NCBI GenBank assembly: GCA_947626575.1
Contig: CANQSR010000007.1
Span: 27,276-91,275, forward strand
Length of the DNA stretch: 64,000 bases
From: an uncultured Clostridia bacterium
GTDB taxonomy: Bacteria > Bacillota > Clostridia > Christensenellales > Borkfalkiaceae
Reading direction: 5' to 3'
Each line of letters opens with the position of its first letter. The first letter of the stretch is position 1. Below, piece by piece: positions 17,105-25,976 of this stretch. The translations under genes and the position numbers were made by a program. The notes under the pieces are model-generated. The model did no database searches. It saw only the letters and a program-made list of their open reading frames with translations, and was not told the origin of the DNA.

Positions 17105-17605
17105 ATGAAAGTCATCGAAAAACAGAGAAACAGCAAGATGTGCGTTATCTGCGGCTTGGATAACGCGTTCGGAGTACGCGCGCCCTTCTATTCCATGGAG
17201 GACGGCAGCGTACTCACGCAATTTTGCTATCGCGAAGAGCATCAGAGCTATCCGGGAAGGGTACACGGCGGACTCATTACGGCCATGCTCGATGAGCTGG
17301 GCCTGCGCGCGCTTTGGGCAAAGGCGGGCGGGGAGTATATCTATGGCGTCACGCTCTCGCTTGAAACCAAGTTCCGCCGTCCCGTTCCCTACGGGCGGCC
17401 GCTCGTCGGGCAGGGCAGAGTCGTCAAAGAGACGGGCAATTTCCTGACGGCGCAATGCGCGCTCTATGAGGGCGGAGCCGTGCTTGCGAGCGCGGAGATC
17501 AAATACATGAAGCTCACGCCCGAACAGATCGAACACGGCGTGGATGCCCACGAGGAGATGTGCTATCTCGTCGCCGACGGCGTCACGGAGCTATCCGTGA
17601 GCTAA
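17105..17605 (+). CDS. Hotdog-fold thioesterase (PaaI/4HBT family)
   Basis: 166 residues. The 4HBT signature G-R-V-H-G-G-L-I-T-A-M-L-D-E-L-G lies at about 55-70, with the catalytic acidic residue in D-E-L; R-F-R-R-P-V-P-Y-style substrate-strand motif follows (K-F-R-R-P-V-P). An N-terminal C-V-I-C-G segment is common in clostridial members. It probably hydrolyses a small acyl-CoA; the substrate cannot be predicted. It starts a two-gene unit with the SDR downstream. Confidence 0.82.
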   Translation: MKVIEKQRNSKMCVICGLDNAFGVRAPFYSMEDGSVLTQFCYREEHQSYPGRVHGGLITAMLDELGLRALWAKAGGEYIYGVTLSLETKFRRPVPYGRPLVGQGRVVKETGNFLTAQCALYEGGAVLASAEIKYMKLTPEQIEHGVDAHEEMCYLVADGVTELSVS

Positions 17606-17610
17606 AAGGA

Positions 17611-17626
17611 GGATACCATGTCCGGA
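17611..17626 (-). repeat. Dispersed GGACATGG motif copy supplying a start codon
   Basis: GGATACCATGTCCGGA; the ATG inside it is the start codon of the SDR gene, just behind the AAAAGGAGG ribosome binding site. Confidence 0.7.
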
Positions 17627-18421
17627 TACACCTTGCTTACGGGTGCGTGCGGCGGGCTGGGGAGCGCGTTTGCCGAACTTTTGGCGGCGCGCGGCGAACC
17701 CCTGCTTCTGACGGGTACGAGCGGCGCGCGGCTTTCCGCGAAGGCGGAAGAGCTGGCCGCGCGCTACCCCGCCGCCATCGTGGAGACCTGCGTATGCGAC
17801 CTCAGGGAGGAGGACTCGCGCCGCGCCCTGTTTTCCTTTGCGGACGGGCGCGGGATCCGTTTCCGCCGCCTTGTCTATGTTGCGGGCGTGGATACCCAGC
17901 TCGGCTTTGAGAAATACGACGAGGCACGCATCATCCAACAGGCCCGCGTCAATTTGGAGGGGGCGGTCTCGCTCATGCGCGGCGTCCTTGCGCGGTGCGA
18001 TCTCGGCGGGGAGACGGAGATCCTCTCCGTCGGCAGTATGTCCGCCGCGACGCCCATGCCGTATTTTGCGCTTTACAGCGCCACCAAGAAGGGGCTGGAA
18101 TATTTTTCGGCGGGCCTGCGCGAGGAACTCAAAGGGCGGGCGAAGGTGACCTGCGTGCTTCCCGGCGGGATCCCCACGCGGGAGGATATCGCCGAGAATA
18201 TCCGTTCGCACGGCCTGTTCGGCAAAATTTCACAGAAATCGCCCCAAGAAGTGGCGCGGCTCTCCTTGAAGGCGGTCTCGAAAAATAAGCGCAGAGCCGT
18301 CATCGGATTTTGGAACAAAGTCTTGAAATGCGTCACGGACGTGGCACCCATGTCCGTAAAGCTCCGCTTCATCCGTAAAAAATGGAGCCAAACGGAGAAG
18401 GACCACTTTGCGGGAAAATGA
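17618..18421 (+). CDS. Short-chain dehydrogenase/reductase (SDR)
   Basis: 267 residues. Rossmann glycine motif T-G-A-C-G-G-L-G (8-15), catalytic Ser in S-V-G-S-M-S (about 140) and Y-S-A-T-K-K (Tyr about 153, Lys about 157). The basic residues that usually decide NADP preference are not obvious. Substrate unknown; pairing with a thioesterase suggests an acyl or ketone metabolite. The start codon and the C-terminal V-A-P-M-S-V (about 243-248) are both encoded by dispersed-motif copies. Confidence 0.88.
   Translation: MSGYTLLTGACGGLGSAFAELLAARGEPLLLTGTSGARLSAKAEELAARYPAAIVETCVCDLREEDSRRALFSFADGRGIRFRRLVYVAGVDTQLGFEKYDEARIIQQARVNLEGAVSLMRGVLARCDLGGETEILSVGSMSAATPMPYFALYSATKKGLEYFSAGLREELKGRAKVTCVLPGGIPTREDIAENIRSHGLFGKISQKSPQEVARLSLKAVSKNKRRAVIGFWNKVLKCVTDVAPMSVKLRFIRKKWSQTEKDHFAGK
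18343..18356 (-). repeat. Dispersed GGACATGG motif copy (in CDS)
   Basis: GGCACCCATGTCCG, extra-C variant with T to C in the GGTACC half; encodes A-P-M-S near the SDR C-terminus. Confidence 0.65.
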
Positions 18422-18446
18422 CCCGCGCCCCCACACAAATCAAAAA

Positions 18447-18473
18447 AATACGGCAACGTGTTGCCGTATTTTT
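18447..18473. terminator. Rho-independent terminator (bidirectional)
   Basis: Stem AATACGGCAAC / GTTGCCGTATT (18447-18457 with 18460-18470) followed by TTT and preceded by a run of A. It lies between the SDR gene and the convergent PH-like gene. Confidence 0.85.
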
Positions 18474-18510
18474 CATATGAGAAATTTTGCGCCGCAAGGA
18501 AGGCGGGGCG

Positions 18511-19020
18511 TCACTTCTTTTTTTTGAATTCCGCCTCCTCCTCGGCGGTGGAGAAGGTGAAGGCGATGCGCGGGCTGCGCTCGGTGAGGGCGCGCACGAA
18601 CGCATCGAAATCTTCCTCGCGGATGACGACGGCGATGTAATCGGTGTGGAAGTCGTCGAAGTAGACGGCGAGTTTTTTGGCCCCGCGGAACAGGTGGACC
18701 GAATAGATCTTCTTGATCTCGAACTTTTGCCTGATAAACCCGAACTGCACCGTGAGCGTATCCGCGGTGAGCGTATAGCGCGAGCGGATGAGCAGCCCCG
18801 CGATGAGAACGGCGAGGCCGAGGCTTGCGCCGTACCACAGGATATATTTCAGCCATTCATAGGGCGATTGCAGGTTGCCGTTGCGGAGAAATTCCACAAA
18901 TTGCCACGTGGAGAACCCGATGCTCGCCGCGCACAGCGCAAATCCGAGGACGCTCAGCAATATGATGAGCGGGGAGAGCTTGCATGCAAACACGGCGGCA
19001 GGAACATCTTTTTTCTTCAT
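18511..19020 (-). CDS. Two-TM membrane protein with bacterial PH-like domain
   Basis: 169 residues: two hydrophobic helices (about 15-37 and 60-80), then a beta-rich domain (R-S-R-Y-T-L-T-A-D-T-L-T-V-Q-F-G onwards) that resembles bacterial pleckstrin-homology (DUF304-type) membrane proteins. Function unknown. It is monocistronic and convergent with the SDR gene. The C-terminus ends in a lysine run. Confidence 0.6.
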   Translation of the reverse strand: MKKKDVPAAVFACKLSPLIILLSVLGFALCAASIGFSTWQFVEFLRNGNLQSPYEWLKYILWYGASLGLAVLIAGLLIRSRYTLTADTLTVQFGFIRQKFEIKKIYSVHLFRGAKKLAVYFDDFHTDYIAVVIREEDFDAFVRALTERSPRIAFTFSTAEEEAEFKKKK

Positions 19021-19087
19021 ACGTCTATTTTAGCGCATCCGCCGTCCGAATGCAATAATTTTTTCGCACGATATTTGCCGCGGACTC

Positions 19088-19116
19088 TTGAAATTTCCGT
19101 GAAATCATGCTATCAT
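19088..19116 (+). promoter_or_regulatory. Sigma-A type promoter
   Basis: TTGAAA, 17 bases, TATCAT; start point expected near 19123, giving a leader of about ten bases that contains AGGTGG. Confidence 0.8.
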
Positions 19117-19133
19117 AGTATCAGGTGGTTTAT

Positions 19134-20999
19134 ATGGTAAAGATAATCAGAGAAGGCGCCTACTATTTTGACGGGCGCATCATGAAGGAATCGCAGTCCC
19201 ACGTCACGCTGGATAGGAAGGCGCTCGCCGCCAAGAATACCATGACTTACGGCGTCATCGCCGCCCACAACGAGGCGACGAGGCTGGATCCCGCGCTCCG
19301 CTTCGACGTCGTCGTCGCGCGGCCCGATTGCTATCTCGACGTCATCCGCGCGGCCGAGGCGGGCAAGATTTCCGAATTTCCCGTTCCCTGCATCTGCGTG
19401 GACGAGGAGGGCGCGGAGGAGGCCTTCGGCGTGAGCGCGGCCAAGCGCTTCGGCGGCATCTATGTTCCCAAGGGAACCTATTCCGCCGCGGAGTACGTGC
19501 GCACCAACGTCGCCATGACGAACGACCTCATCCTCTCCTCGTTCCCGCTCACCGTCGGCGCGCTCGGTGCGATGGCGATGTGCGGGGACGGCGGCGATCT
19601 TCTGAACGTGCTGTTCTCCGAGCGCATCGAAGCGGAGCGGCCGGAGACCGTGGCCGTACATCTCAAAGGCAAACTCCGTGCGGGGGTGGGACCCGTCGAT
19701 ATCGCGCTGGCCGTCGGGCGGGCTTCGGATGCCGCATGCGGCTTCATCAAGGGCCGTATCCTCGAATTTATCGGAACGGGCATCTCCCGCCTTTCGCAGG
19801 AGACGCGCAACGCCATCGACGCCTGCTTTGCGGACATGGGGTGCCTCTCCACGGTCTGGGAGACCGACGAAAAGACGGAGGAATATTACAAGAGCGTGGG
19901 GCGCGCGGACGGCTTTTTCCGCCTTGCGCCCAAACAGCCCGCCTATTACGACGGCGCCATTCTCGTGGACCTCGGCGCCATCGAACCCATGGCTTCGCTC
20001 GGCGGCGCGATCTTCTCCGTCCACGAACTTCTGGATGAACCCGAAGAAGTACTCGGCAAGGCCGAACAGGCGGCGCGCCGTGCGGGCCGCGAGTGCGACT
20101 TCCGCTCGCTCAGAAAGGGAAAGAACATCCCCGTCGCGGGGATGCAGCTTCATGAGCAGGGCGACTATGAGACGCTTGCGCGCCTTGCCGACTTCTTGCG
20201 CGGCAAAAAGAGCGCGCCCGTCTGCGTGACGCCCTGTTCCGAACCCGTCCGCCGCGCCCTCGAAAAGGGCGGCTATTTGGAAGTGTTTGAACCCCGCACG
20301 ATGCCGGAAGGCCTGACCGTGGGGGATGGGGTCCTGAAAATGGACGCATGTTCCGCCGCGGCGAGCGCCGCCGCGGGCAAAGTGGCCTCGGCCATGGGCC
20401 TCGAATATCCGCGCCGCGTGCGCAAATACCGCCATGTTGCCAAACAGACGGACCGCAAGGTCTCGGATTTTTCGGGCGCGCCCAAGAAGGTAAGGCTCGA
20501 ATGGGGGGACCACGCCCCCGCGCCCGTCTATGGCAGTCTCCCCAACGCAATGCTTCTGAAAATCGTTCCCGCGGGAGAGGAGGGGGATTTTTCCGAGGCC
20601 GCAGGCCTCGTGACCGAATACGGGCTTCCCATCAGCACGGTTTGCGGCAAACTTGCCGTCTACAAGGACCTTCCCGTCTATGAAGATGACTTCCGCACCG
20701 CGCTCTCCATGCGCGCCCGCGGCGTCGTCGCCGTACTCGCAAAGGAGTACGGAAATTGGCTTTCCGCATGCGTCGATTGGGGCATGGTACCCTTCGTTTC
20801 CGTCAAAGCCGAACAGATTACCGAAGGCTATCTCTATGTGAAAGGCCTCAGAGCGGCGGTGGAACACGGCACGCCCATCGAGGCGCGCTTCCTCAAAGAG
20901 GAGAAAAGCATCACGCTGGAATTCCCCGTGATGGAGGAAGTGGCGCGGGCATGGCTCATCCTCGGCGGCAGGATCCGTGCGCGGGGAGGGGAGAAGTGA
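19134..20999 (+). CDS. Aconitase-superfamily putative hydratase with substituted active site
   Basis: 621 residues. The frame follows the aconitase layout: N-terminal A-A-H-N-E-A, then S-F-P-L-T-V-G-A-L-G-A-M-A-M-C-G (about 134-149), the helix segment G-K-L-R-A-G-V-G-P-V-D-I-A-L-A-V, the block V-T-P-C-S-E-P-V-R-R-A-L-E-K-G-G-Y-L-E-V, and a C-terminal swivel domain with M-R-A-R-G-V-V-A-V-L-A-K and W-G-M-V-P-F. Where aconitases have D-S-H-T this protein has S-S-F-P, and where they have the cluster motif S-C-T-N it has G-M-Q-L-H-E. It may therefore be a cluster-free or non-catalytic relative. Translation is coupled (GTGA) to a macrodomain gene. Confidence 0.72.
   Translation: MVKIIREGAYYFDGRIMKESQSHVTLDRKALAAKNTMTYGVIAAHNEATRLDPALRFDVVVARPDCYLDVIRAAEAGKISEFPVPCICVDEEGAEEAFGVSAAKRFGGIYVPKGTYSAAEYVRTNVAMTNDLILSSFPLTVGALGAMAMCGDGGDLLNVLFSERIEAERPETVAVHLKGKLRAGVGPVDIALAVGRASDAACGFIKGRILEFIGTGISRLSQETRNAIDACFADMGCLSTVWETDEKTEEYYKSVGRADGFFRLAPKQPAYYDGAILVDLGAIEPMASLGGAIFSVHELLDEPEEVLGKAEQAARRAGRECDFRSLRKGKNIPVAGMQLHEQGDYETLARLADFLRGKKSAPVCVTPCSEPVRRALEKGGYLEVFEPRTMPEGLTVGDGVLKMDACSAAASAAAGKVASAMGLEYPRRVRKYRHVAKQTDRKVSDFSGAPKKVRLEWGDHAPAPVYGSLPNAMLLKIVPAGEEGDFSEAAGLVTEYGLPISTVCGKLAVYKDLPVYEDDFRTALSMRARGVVAVLAKEYGNWLSACVDWGMVPFVSVKAEQITEGYLYVKGLRAAVEHGTPIEARFLKEEKSITLEFPVMEEVARAWLILGGRIRARGGEK
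19829..19845 (+). repeat. Dispersed GGACATGG motif copy (in CDS)
   Basis: TGCGGACATGGGGTGCC, two extra bases in the GGTACC half; encodes F-A-D-M-G-C-L in the aconitase-like protein. Confidence 0.65.
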
Positions 21000-21841
21000 G
21001 CCTCGGCGAATACCGCTCTGCCATAGACCTCACGCCCTACCCCCGCCCGCAACCGCTCGGCGCGGACGAAAAGAACGGGGCGTGCGATACGTTGCTCCGC
21101 TTTCTGATGCGCGAGCGCGGCCTCATCGCGGCATTTTCCTCGACGTATGAGAGAAAGCGCGCGCTCGTACGCGCGCAGATGAACACGCGCCAGCCGTTGC
21201 CCGTCCCCGCCGATATCCTCGACGTGCAGGACCGTCTCTTCTGGACGGAGAGCATCGAGCGCGGCATCGTGAACGTCAGCGATATCCCCGCGGTAAAATA
21301 CGATATCGCGCTCTGGGAGGGGGATATCTCGCGGCTCGAAGCCGATGCCATCGTCAACGCGGCCAACAAGTCCCTTTTGGGGTGCTTCCTCGCGGGCCAC
21401 AACTGCATCGACAACGTCATCCATTCGGCGGCGGGGATGCAGCTTAGAAACGATTGCAGGCGCATCATCTCCGCCATCGGACACGAGGAGGAGAACGGCA
21501 ACGCCCGCATCACGCGGGCCTATAATCTGCCCGCGCGCTATGTCATCCACACCGTCGGACCCATGGTGGGGCGCTCGGTCACGGACGAACAGCGGGCGGA
21601 CCTTCGCGGATGCTATCTCTCCTCCCTCGATCTGGCAATGGAGATGGGGCTGCACAGCATCGTGTTCTGCTGCATCGGCACGGGCGTGTTCAATTTCCCC
21701 TCCGACGAGGCGGCGGAGATCGCGACGGGGACCGTCGTAAAATGGAAACTGCGCAATGCTTCCTATCCGCTCAAAGTGGTCTTTGATACCTTCCGCCCGT
21801 CGGATACCAAGATCTACAAGACCATTTTGGGGATGATGTGA
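20996..21841 (+). CDS. Zinc-type macrodomain protein-ADP-ribose hydrolase
   Basis: 281 residues from the GTG at 20996, behind GGGGAGGGGAG and overlapping the previous stop. An N-terminal helical domain (about 1-100) precedes the macrodomain. The motif D-A-I-V-N-A-A-N-K-S-L-L-G-C-F, then A-G-H-N-C-I-D-N-V-I-H-S-A-A-G, carries the Cys and His zinc ligands seen in SauMacro-type enzymes; the loop G-T-G-V-F-N-F-P follows. Family members remove ADP-ribose from modified proteins, in staphylococci and streptococci from lipoylated GcvH-L. No sirtuin or lipoate gene is adjacent here; the partner is the aconitase-like gene. Confidence 0.87.
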   Translation: MSLGEYRSAIDLTPYPRPQPLGADEKNGACDTLLRFLMRERGLIAAFSSTYERKRALVRAQMNTRQPLPVPADILDVQDRLFWTESIERGIVNVSDIPAVKYDIALWEGDISRLEADAIVNAANKSLLGCFLAGHNCIDNVIHSAAGMQLRNDCRRIISAIGHEEENGNARITRAYNLPARYVIHTVGPMVGRSVTDEQRADLRGCYLSSLDLAMEMGLHSIVFCCIGTGVFNFPSDEAAEIATGTVVKWKLRNASYPLKVVFDTFRPSDTKIYKTILGMM

Positions 21842-21940
21842 GGCCGCAAGGTTTGAAGGCCCGCAGGGCATGACTTCGGAGGAAATCCGCGATACGGTAT
21901 AAAAAAACGACCCCATGTGGGTATTTAAGGAGAATAAAGA

Positions 21941-22534
21941 ATGACTGATTTGCTTTTGATCTCTACGGGCGGCATCGTCGGGATCGCCATCGCCGCCGTC
22001 GTGGTGGTACTCGTTCTTGCGCTCGTCATCTGGTACGTCTCGTGCTATAACGGGTTCAAGACGCTGTCCAACCGTGCAGAAGAGGCGTGGGCGACCATCG
22101 ACGTCCAGCTGAAAAAACGCTATGACCTCATCCCCAACATCGTCGCTACCGTGAAGGGATACGCCAAGCACGAATCCGGGACGCTCGAACGCGTCGTTGC
22201 GGCGCGCAACGCGGCAATGTCCGCGCGCGGGGACGAACGCCTCGCCGCGGAGAATGCTCTCTCAGGTACCTTGAAGAGCCTGTTTGCGCTCAGCGAGGCC
22301 TATCCCGACCTCAAAGCCAACGCCAACTTCATGGATCTTCAACGCCAACTGCAATCGGTGGAGAACGAACTTGCAAGCGCAAGGAGATACTTCAACGGCG
22401 TCGTCAAGGAACTCAACACCAAAATCGATCTCTTCCCGTCCAACCTCGTTGCAAAGCGGATGCGGCTGGAAAAGCGCAAGTATTTCGAGTTGGAGAGCGA
22501 GGAAGAACGCCGCAACGTGAAGGTGGAATTTTAA
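21941..22534 (+). CDS. lemA: LemA family membrane protein
   Basis: 197 residues. One N-terminal membrane helix (about 8-35, ending W-Y-V-S-C-Y-N-G), then a long helical bundle with the LemA signature N-R-A-E-E-A-W-A-T-I-D-V-Q-L-K-K-R-Y-D-L-I-P-N. Ribosome binding site TAAGGAG. The function is not firmly known; the gene is nearly always next to a DUF2207 or TPM gene, as here, with the downstream start overlapping its stop. Confidence 0.9.
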   Translation: MTDLLLISTGGIVGIAIAAVVVVLVLALVIWYVSCYNGFKTLSNRAEEAWATIDVQLKKRYDLIPNIVATVKGYAKHESGTLERVVAARNAAMSARGDERLAAENALSGTLKSLFALSEAYPDLKANANFMDLQRQLQSVENELASARRYFNGVVKELNTKIDLFPSNLVAKRMRLEKRKYFELESEEERRNVKVEF

Positions 22535-24408
22535 TGAACCCGGCCAAAAGGGGATGGGCGTTGCTATGCGCCCTTCTCCTTCTTTTGTTTACGTTGCTTC
22601 CCGCCCTGCCCGTGCGTGCGGGCGCGGCGTCCCCGTCCTATGACATCCTCTCCATGGACGTCGCGCTCGAACTCTCTGCCGACCGCACGGCCAAGGTAAG
22701 GGAGACGTTGGAAGTCTCCTTTTCGGGCGTGGGGCATGGGATCATCCGCGATTTCGACCTCAGCGAGGGCGTGCGCTATGCGCACATCTATGCCACGCGG
22801 GACGGCTCGGACGTCTATACGCAGACCAAATTCGATACCGACGACATGCTCTCGCTCTATATCGGCGACGAGACCGAGCCGCTTGAACGGGACAGGATAT
22901 ACCGCTATGTCATCACCTATGCGATGGCCATCCCTACGCGCGGGGAGGAGGGGTATTTGCCCCTCGACGTCGTCGGCTTCGATTGGAGCGCCACCATCCG
23001 CAAGGTCAGCGCAGAGGTAACTCTGCCCGCGGGGCCAGATAAATACCTCATTTATTCGGGGGCCGCCGGCAGCACGGCCAACGCCTATGGCATCTCCGCC
23101 GAGCTTTCCGGCAACGTGTTGCGCCTTACGGGGGAGGACCTCAAAGGCGGCATCACGCTCGACCTTCAATTCGGGGCGGGCGTATTGGGCCATTCCGTGG
23201 ATTTTTCCCTGCTCTATGTCTGTCTGGCCGCGCTCGTTCTTCTCGGTGCGCTGTTCATCCTCAAATTTTGTTTTGCGCGACAACCCTTGCTCACGCGCAC
23301 GCTCAACTTCACCGCGCCCGGCGAGATGGACCCGCTGCTCATGGGCGTGCGGTTCGACGGCACTGCCGATGCGGAGGACCTCGGCGCGCTCGTCTTTTGG
23401 TTCGCAAGCGAGGGGTACCTCACCATCGACCTCTCGGATGAGGACGACCCCGTTCTCATCCGCACGCAAAAGGAGCTTCCCGCGGATGCGCCCGCGCATC
23501 AGGCCGTCTTTCTCGGCGGACTCTTTGCGCACGGGACGGAAGTCAAACTTTCCTCCCTCAAAAACTCGTTCTATACGACCGCGGACAGCGTGCGCAACAT
23601 CGTGCGCGGGGGGAAGCCCCGCAACGAGCAGAAGAGCTTTGCGCTCATGACGATTTTCGGCGTCTTGACGGTCCTTCTGCTCGGCGTCGGGGCGTGGCTC
23701 TATGACGTCCTCACGGTGGGCGGCTTTTTCTTCCGCTTGCTGCCCTTCCTCCTCACCGCCCTGCCCTACATCATCTCCGCAGTCATCTCCTACAAAGCGC
23801 AACAGTATGTGTTCAAGCGCAAACGGGTTTTGACGGCGCTTCTGATGGGTGCGGCCGTCATCGCGGGGTGCGTTCCCGCCGTCTGCATACTTCTGGGTTA
23901 CAGCCCCGCCGTTTCGCATTGGGCGCATTTGGCCATGACGGTCTGCGCCTCGATCGCGGGCATGGGTGCCTCGTTTTTGGTCGTACGCACCAAAGAATAT
24001 ACGGATTGGCTGGGCAAGATCCTCGGATTCAGGGAGTTTATGCAAACCGCCGAGAAGGAGCGCATCGAGGCCATGCTCCAAGAGCAGCCCGCCTTCTATT
24101 ATCATATTTTGCCCTATGCGCAGGTCCTCGGCGTCAGTTCGGCGTGGACGGAAAAATTCAAGGGGCTTGCGATGTCCGAGCCGCCATACCTTCGTTACCG
24201 CACGGGCGATACGATTTTTACGGCCGTCCTTTGGAGCCGCACGTTCCGCACGCTGAACCTCACGATGGCGCGCAATTTCACGGTGCGTCCGCACAGTACT
24301 TCGGGGCCTTCCAACCGCGGCGGTGGCTTCGGCGGCGGCTTTGGCGGAGGGTTCGGCGGCGGCCACGGCGGCGGGGGATTCGGCGGTGGCGGCGGCAGAA
24401 GTTTCTGA
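22534..24408 (+). CDS. DUF2207 membrane protein with Gly-rich tail
   Basis: 624 residues. Signal peptide (hydrophobic 7-28, R-A-G-A), extracytoplasmic DUF2207 domain (about 35-215), one membrane helix (about 225-248), a cytoplasmic region, three further helices (about 370-470), and a C-terminal domain ending in a glycine-rich tail of G-G-G-F repeats. Partner of LemA. Glycine tails of this kind are typical of the family. It is co-translated with lemA (TAATG overlap). Confidence 0.87.
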   Translation: MNPAKRGWALLCALLLLLFTLLPALPVRAGAASPSYDILSMDVALELSADRTAKVRETLEVSFSGVGHGIIRDFDLSEGVRYAHIYATRDGSDVYTQTKFDTDDMLSLYIGDETEPLERDRIYRYVITYAMAIPTRGEEGYLPLDVVGFDWSATIRKVSAEVTLPAGPDKYLIYSGAAGSTANAYGISAELSGNVLRLTGEDLKGGITLDLQFGAGVLGHSVDFSLLYVCLAALVLLGALFILKFCFARQPLLTRTLNFTAPGEMDPLLMGVRFDGTADAEDLGALVFWFASEGYLTIDLSDEDDPVLIRTQKELPADAPAHQAVFLGGLFAHGTEVKLSSLKNSFYTTADSVRNIVRGGKPRNEQKSFALMTIFGVLTVLLLGVGAWLYDVLTVGGFFFRLLPFLLTALPYIISAVISYKAQQYVFKRKRVLTALLMGAAVIAGCVPAVCILLGYSPAVSHWAHLAMTVCASIAGMGASFLVVRTKEYTDWLGKILGFREFMQTAEKERIEAMLQEQPAFYYHILPYAQVLGVSSAWTEKFKGLAMSEPPYLRYRTGDTIFTAVLWSRTFRTLNLTMARNFTVRPHSTSGPSNRGGGFGGGFGGGFGGGHGGGGFGGGGGRSF

Positions 24409-24473
24409 GAAAAACGCACCCCATATCCCCAAAACGGGGAAAATGGCTTCGCGCCCGCAACCTTAATTTGCCT

Positions 24474-25937
24474 ATGAAACACTATATCATATCCATTGAT
24501 GCAGGCACAACATCCGTGCGCGCCTTCCTCTATGACGTGGAGGAGGACCGCTTTGTCCACCGCGCCCAGCAGGAGGTGGAGAGCAGTTTTCCGCACCCCG
24601 GCTGGGTGGAACAGGATGCGGGCGAGATATTCTTCAAGGTGGCCTATGTCCTCAGCGACTGCGCGCGCGCCGCGTCGGGCGGCATGATCGCGGGTGTGGG
24701 CATCACCAACCAGCGCGAGACGGTCGTCCTCTTCGATAGCGCAACGGGCGAACCCGTCTGCCCCGCCATCGTATGGCAGTGCCGCCGCACGAGCGATTAT
24801 TGCGCCTCCATCCCCAAGGCGGATGCCTGCCTCATCCGCGAAAAGACGGGCCTTCTTCCCGACGCCTATTTTTCCGCGAGCAAGATCAAGTGGATGCTGG
24901 AAAACGTGCCGTCCGCGCGGGAACTCCTCGCCAAGGGGCGGCTGCGCGCGGGGACGGTGGATAGCTACCTCATCTTCCGCCTCTCGGAGGGCAGGAGCTT
25001 TGCGACGGACTACACGAACGCCTCGCGCACCATGCTCTTCAACATCCACACCCTCGGCTGGGACGACGGCCTTCTCGCTTACTTCGGCATCCCCAAGAGC
25101 ATTCTTCCGACGCCGCTTCCGTGCGACCGTGTGATGGCTACCCTCGGACATGGTGTACCCGTCGCGGGTGTGATGGGGGATCAGCAGGCCGCTCTCTTCG
25201 GGCAGGCGTGCTTCGGTGCGGGCGATAGCAAAGTGACGTACGGCACGGGCCTTTTCATGCTCTTCCCCACGGGGACGAAGCCCGTCTTTTCGGATAACGG
25301 GCTTCTCACGACGGTGGGCGCCGCCTATCGCGGCAAGACGACTTACGCCCTCGAAGGGAGCATCTTCCACGCGGGCAGCGGCGTACAATGGCTCAGGGAC
25401 GAGATGGGCCTCATCGAAAATGCGGCCGAGAGCGAACGCCTTGCGCGCGCGGCGGAAAATAACGGCGGCGTATATTTCGTTCCCGCCTTTACGGGTCTCG
25501 GCGCGCCCTATTGGGACCCGTCCGCGCGGGGCCTTCTTGCGGGCATTTCGCGGGGGACGAGGCGCGAACACGTCGTGCGGGCCGTCCTCGAAAGCATCGC
25601 TTACGGTGCGCGCGACCTCGCCGCCTGTATGGAGAAGGGGAGCGGGATCCCGTTGAAAAAAGTCAAATGCGACGGCGGCGCTTCTGCCAACGACTTTTTG
25701 ATGCAGTTTCAGGCAGACGTTCTGAACATTCCCGTGGACCGTCCTTCGGAGCGCGAATCCACGGCGCTCGGCGCGGCGCACATGTGCGCCCTCGCGCTGG
25801 GTGCGACGGACGAAGAAACGCTCGCAAATTCCCGCCGTTCGGAGCGCGTATTTGAGCCTTCGGCCGAGCGTGAAAAATACGAAAATCTATACATGGGGTA
25901 CAAAAAAGCGGTCGCACGCGCCCTCATGAAGCCTTAA
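24474..25937 (+). CDS. glpK: Glycerol kinase (FGGY family)
   Basis: 487 residues, typical length. ATP loop D-A-G-T-T-S-V-R-A (8-16), substrate motif G-I-T-N-Q-R-E-T (about 75-82), A-I-V-W-Q, the adenosine motif T-Y-G-T-G-L-F-M-L, and G-A-P-Y-W-D-P-S-A-R-G in the C-terminal half. It phosphorylates glycerol to glycerol 3-phosphate, a substrate of PlsY encoded nearby. No clear ribosome binding site precedes ATG 24474. The longer frame starting at 23868 overlaps the DUF2207 gene and was rejected. A dispersed-motif copy encodes G-H-G-V-P-V at about residue 225. Confidence 0.88.
   Translation: MKHYIISIDAGTTSVRAFLYDVEEDRFVHRAQQEVESSFPHPGWVEQDAGEIFFKVAYVLSDCARAASGGMIAGVGITNQRETVVLFDSATGEPVCPAIVWQCRRTSDYCASIPKADACLIREKTGLLPDAYFSASKIKWMLENVPSARELLAKGRLRAGTVDSYLIFRLSEGRSFATDYTNASRTMLFNIHTLGWDDGLLAYFGIPKSILPTPLPCDRVMATLGHGVPVAGVMGDQQAALFGQACFGAGDSKVTYGTGLFMLFPTGTKPVFSDNGLLTTVGAAYRGKTTYALEGSIFHAGSGVQWLRDEMGLIENAAESERLARAAENNGGVYFVPAFTGLGAPYWDPSARGLLAGISRGTRREHVVRAVLESIAYGARDLAACMEKGSGIPLKKVKCDGGASANDFLMQFQADVLNIPVDRPSERESTALGAAHMCALALGATDEETLANSRRSERVFEPSAEREKYENLYMGYKKAVARALMKP
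25144..25160 (+). repeat. Dispersed GGACATGG motif copy (in CDS)
   Basis: TCGGACATGGTGTACCC, with two extra bases between CATGG and TACC; encodes L-G-H-G-V-P-V in glycerol kinase. Confidence 0.65.
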
Positions 25938-25976
25938 CGAAACTAAAAAATCAAAACGAAATTATCGGAGGTAACT

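Noticed and set aside
24021..24473. Glycerol kinase start far upstream (frame open from 23868)
   Set aside because: Overlaps the DUF2207 gene out of frame; family homology begins at 24474.
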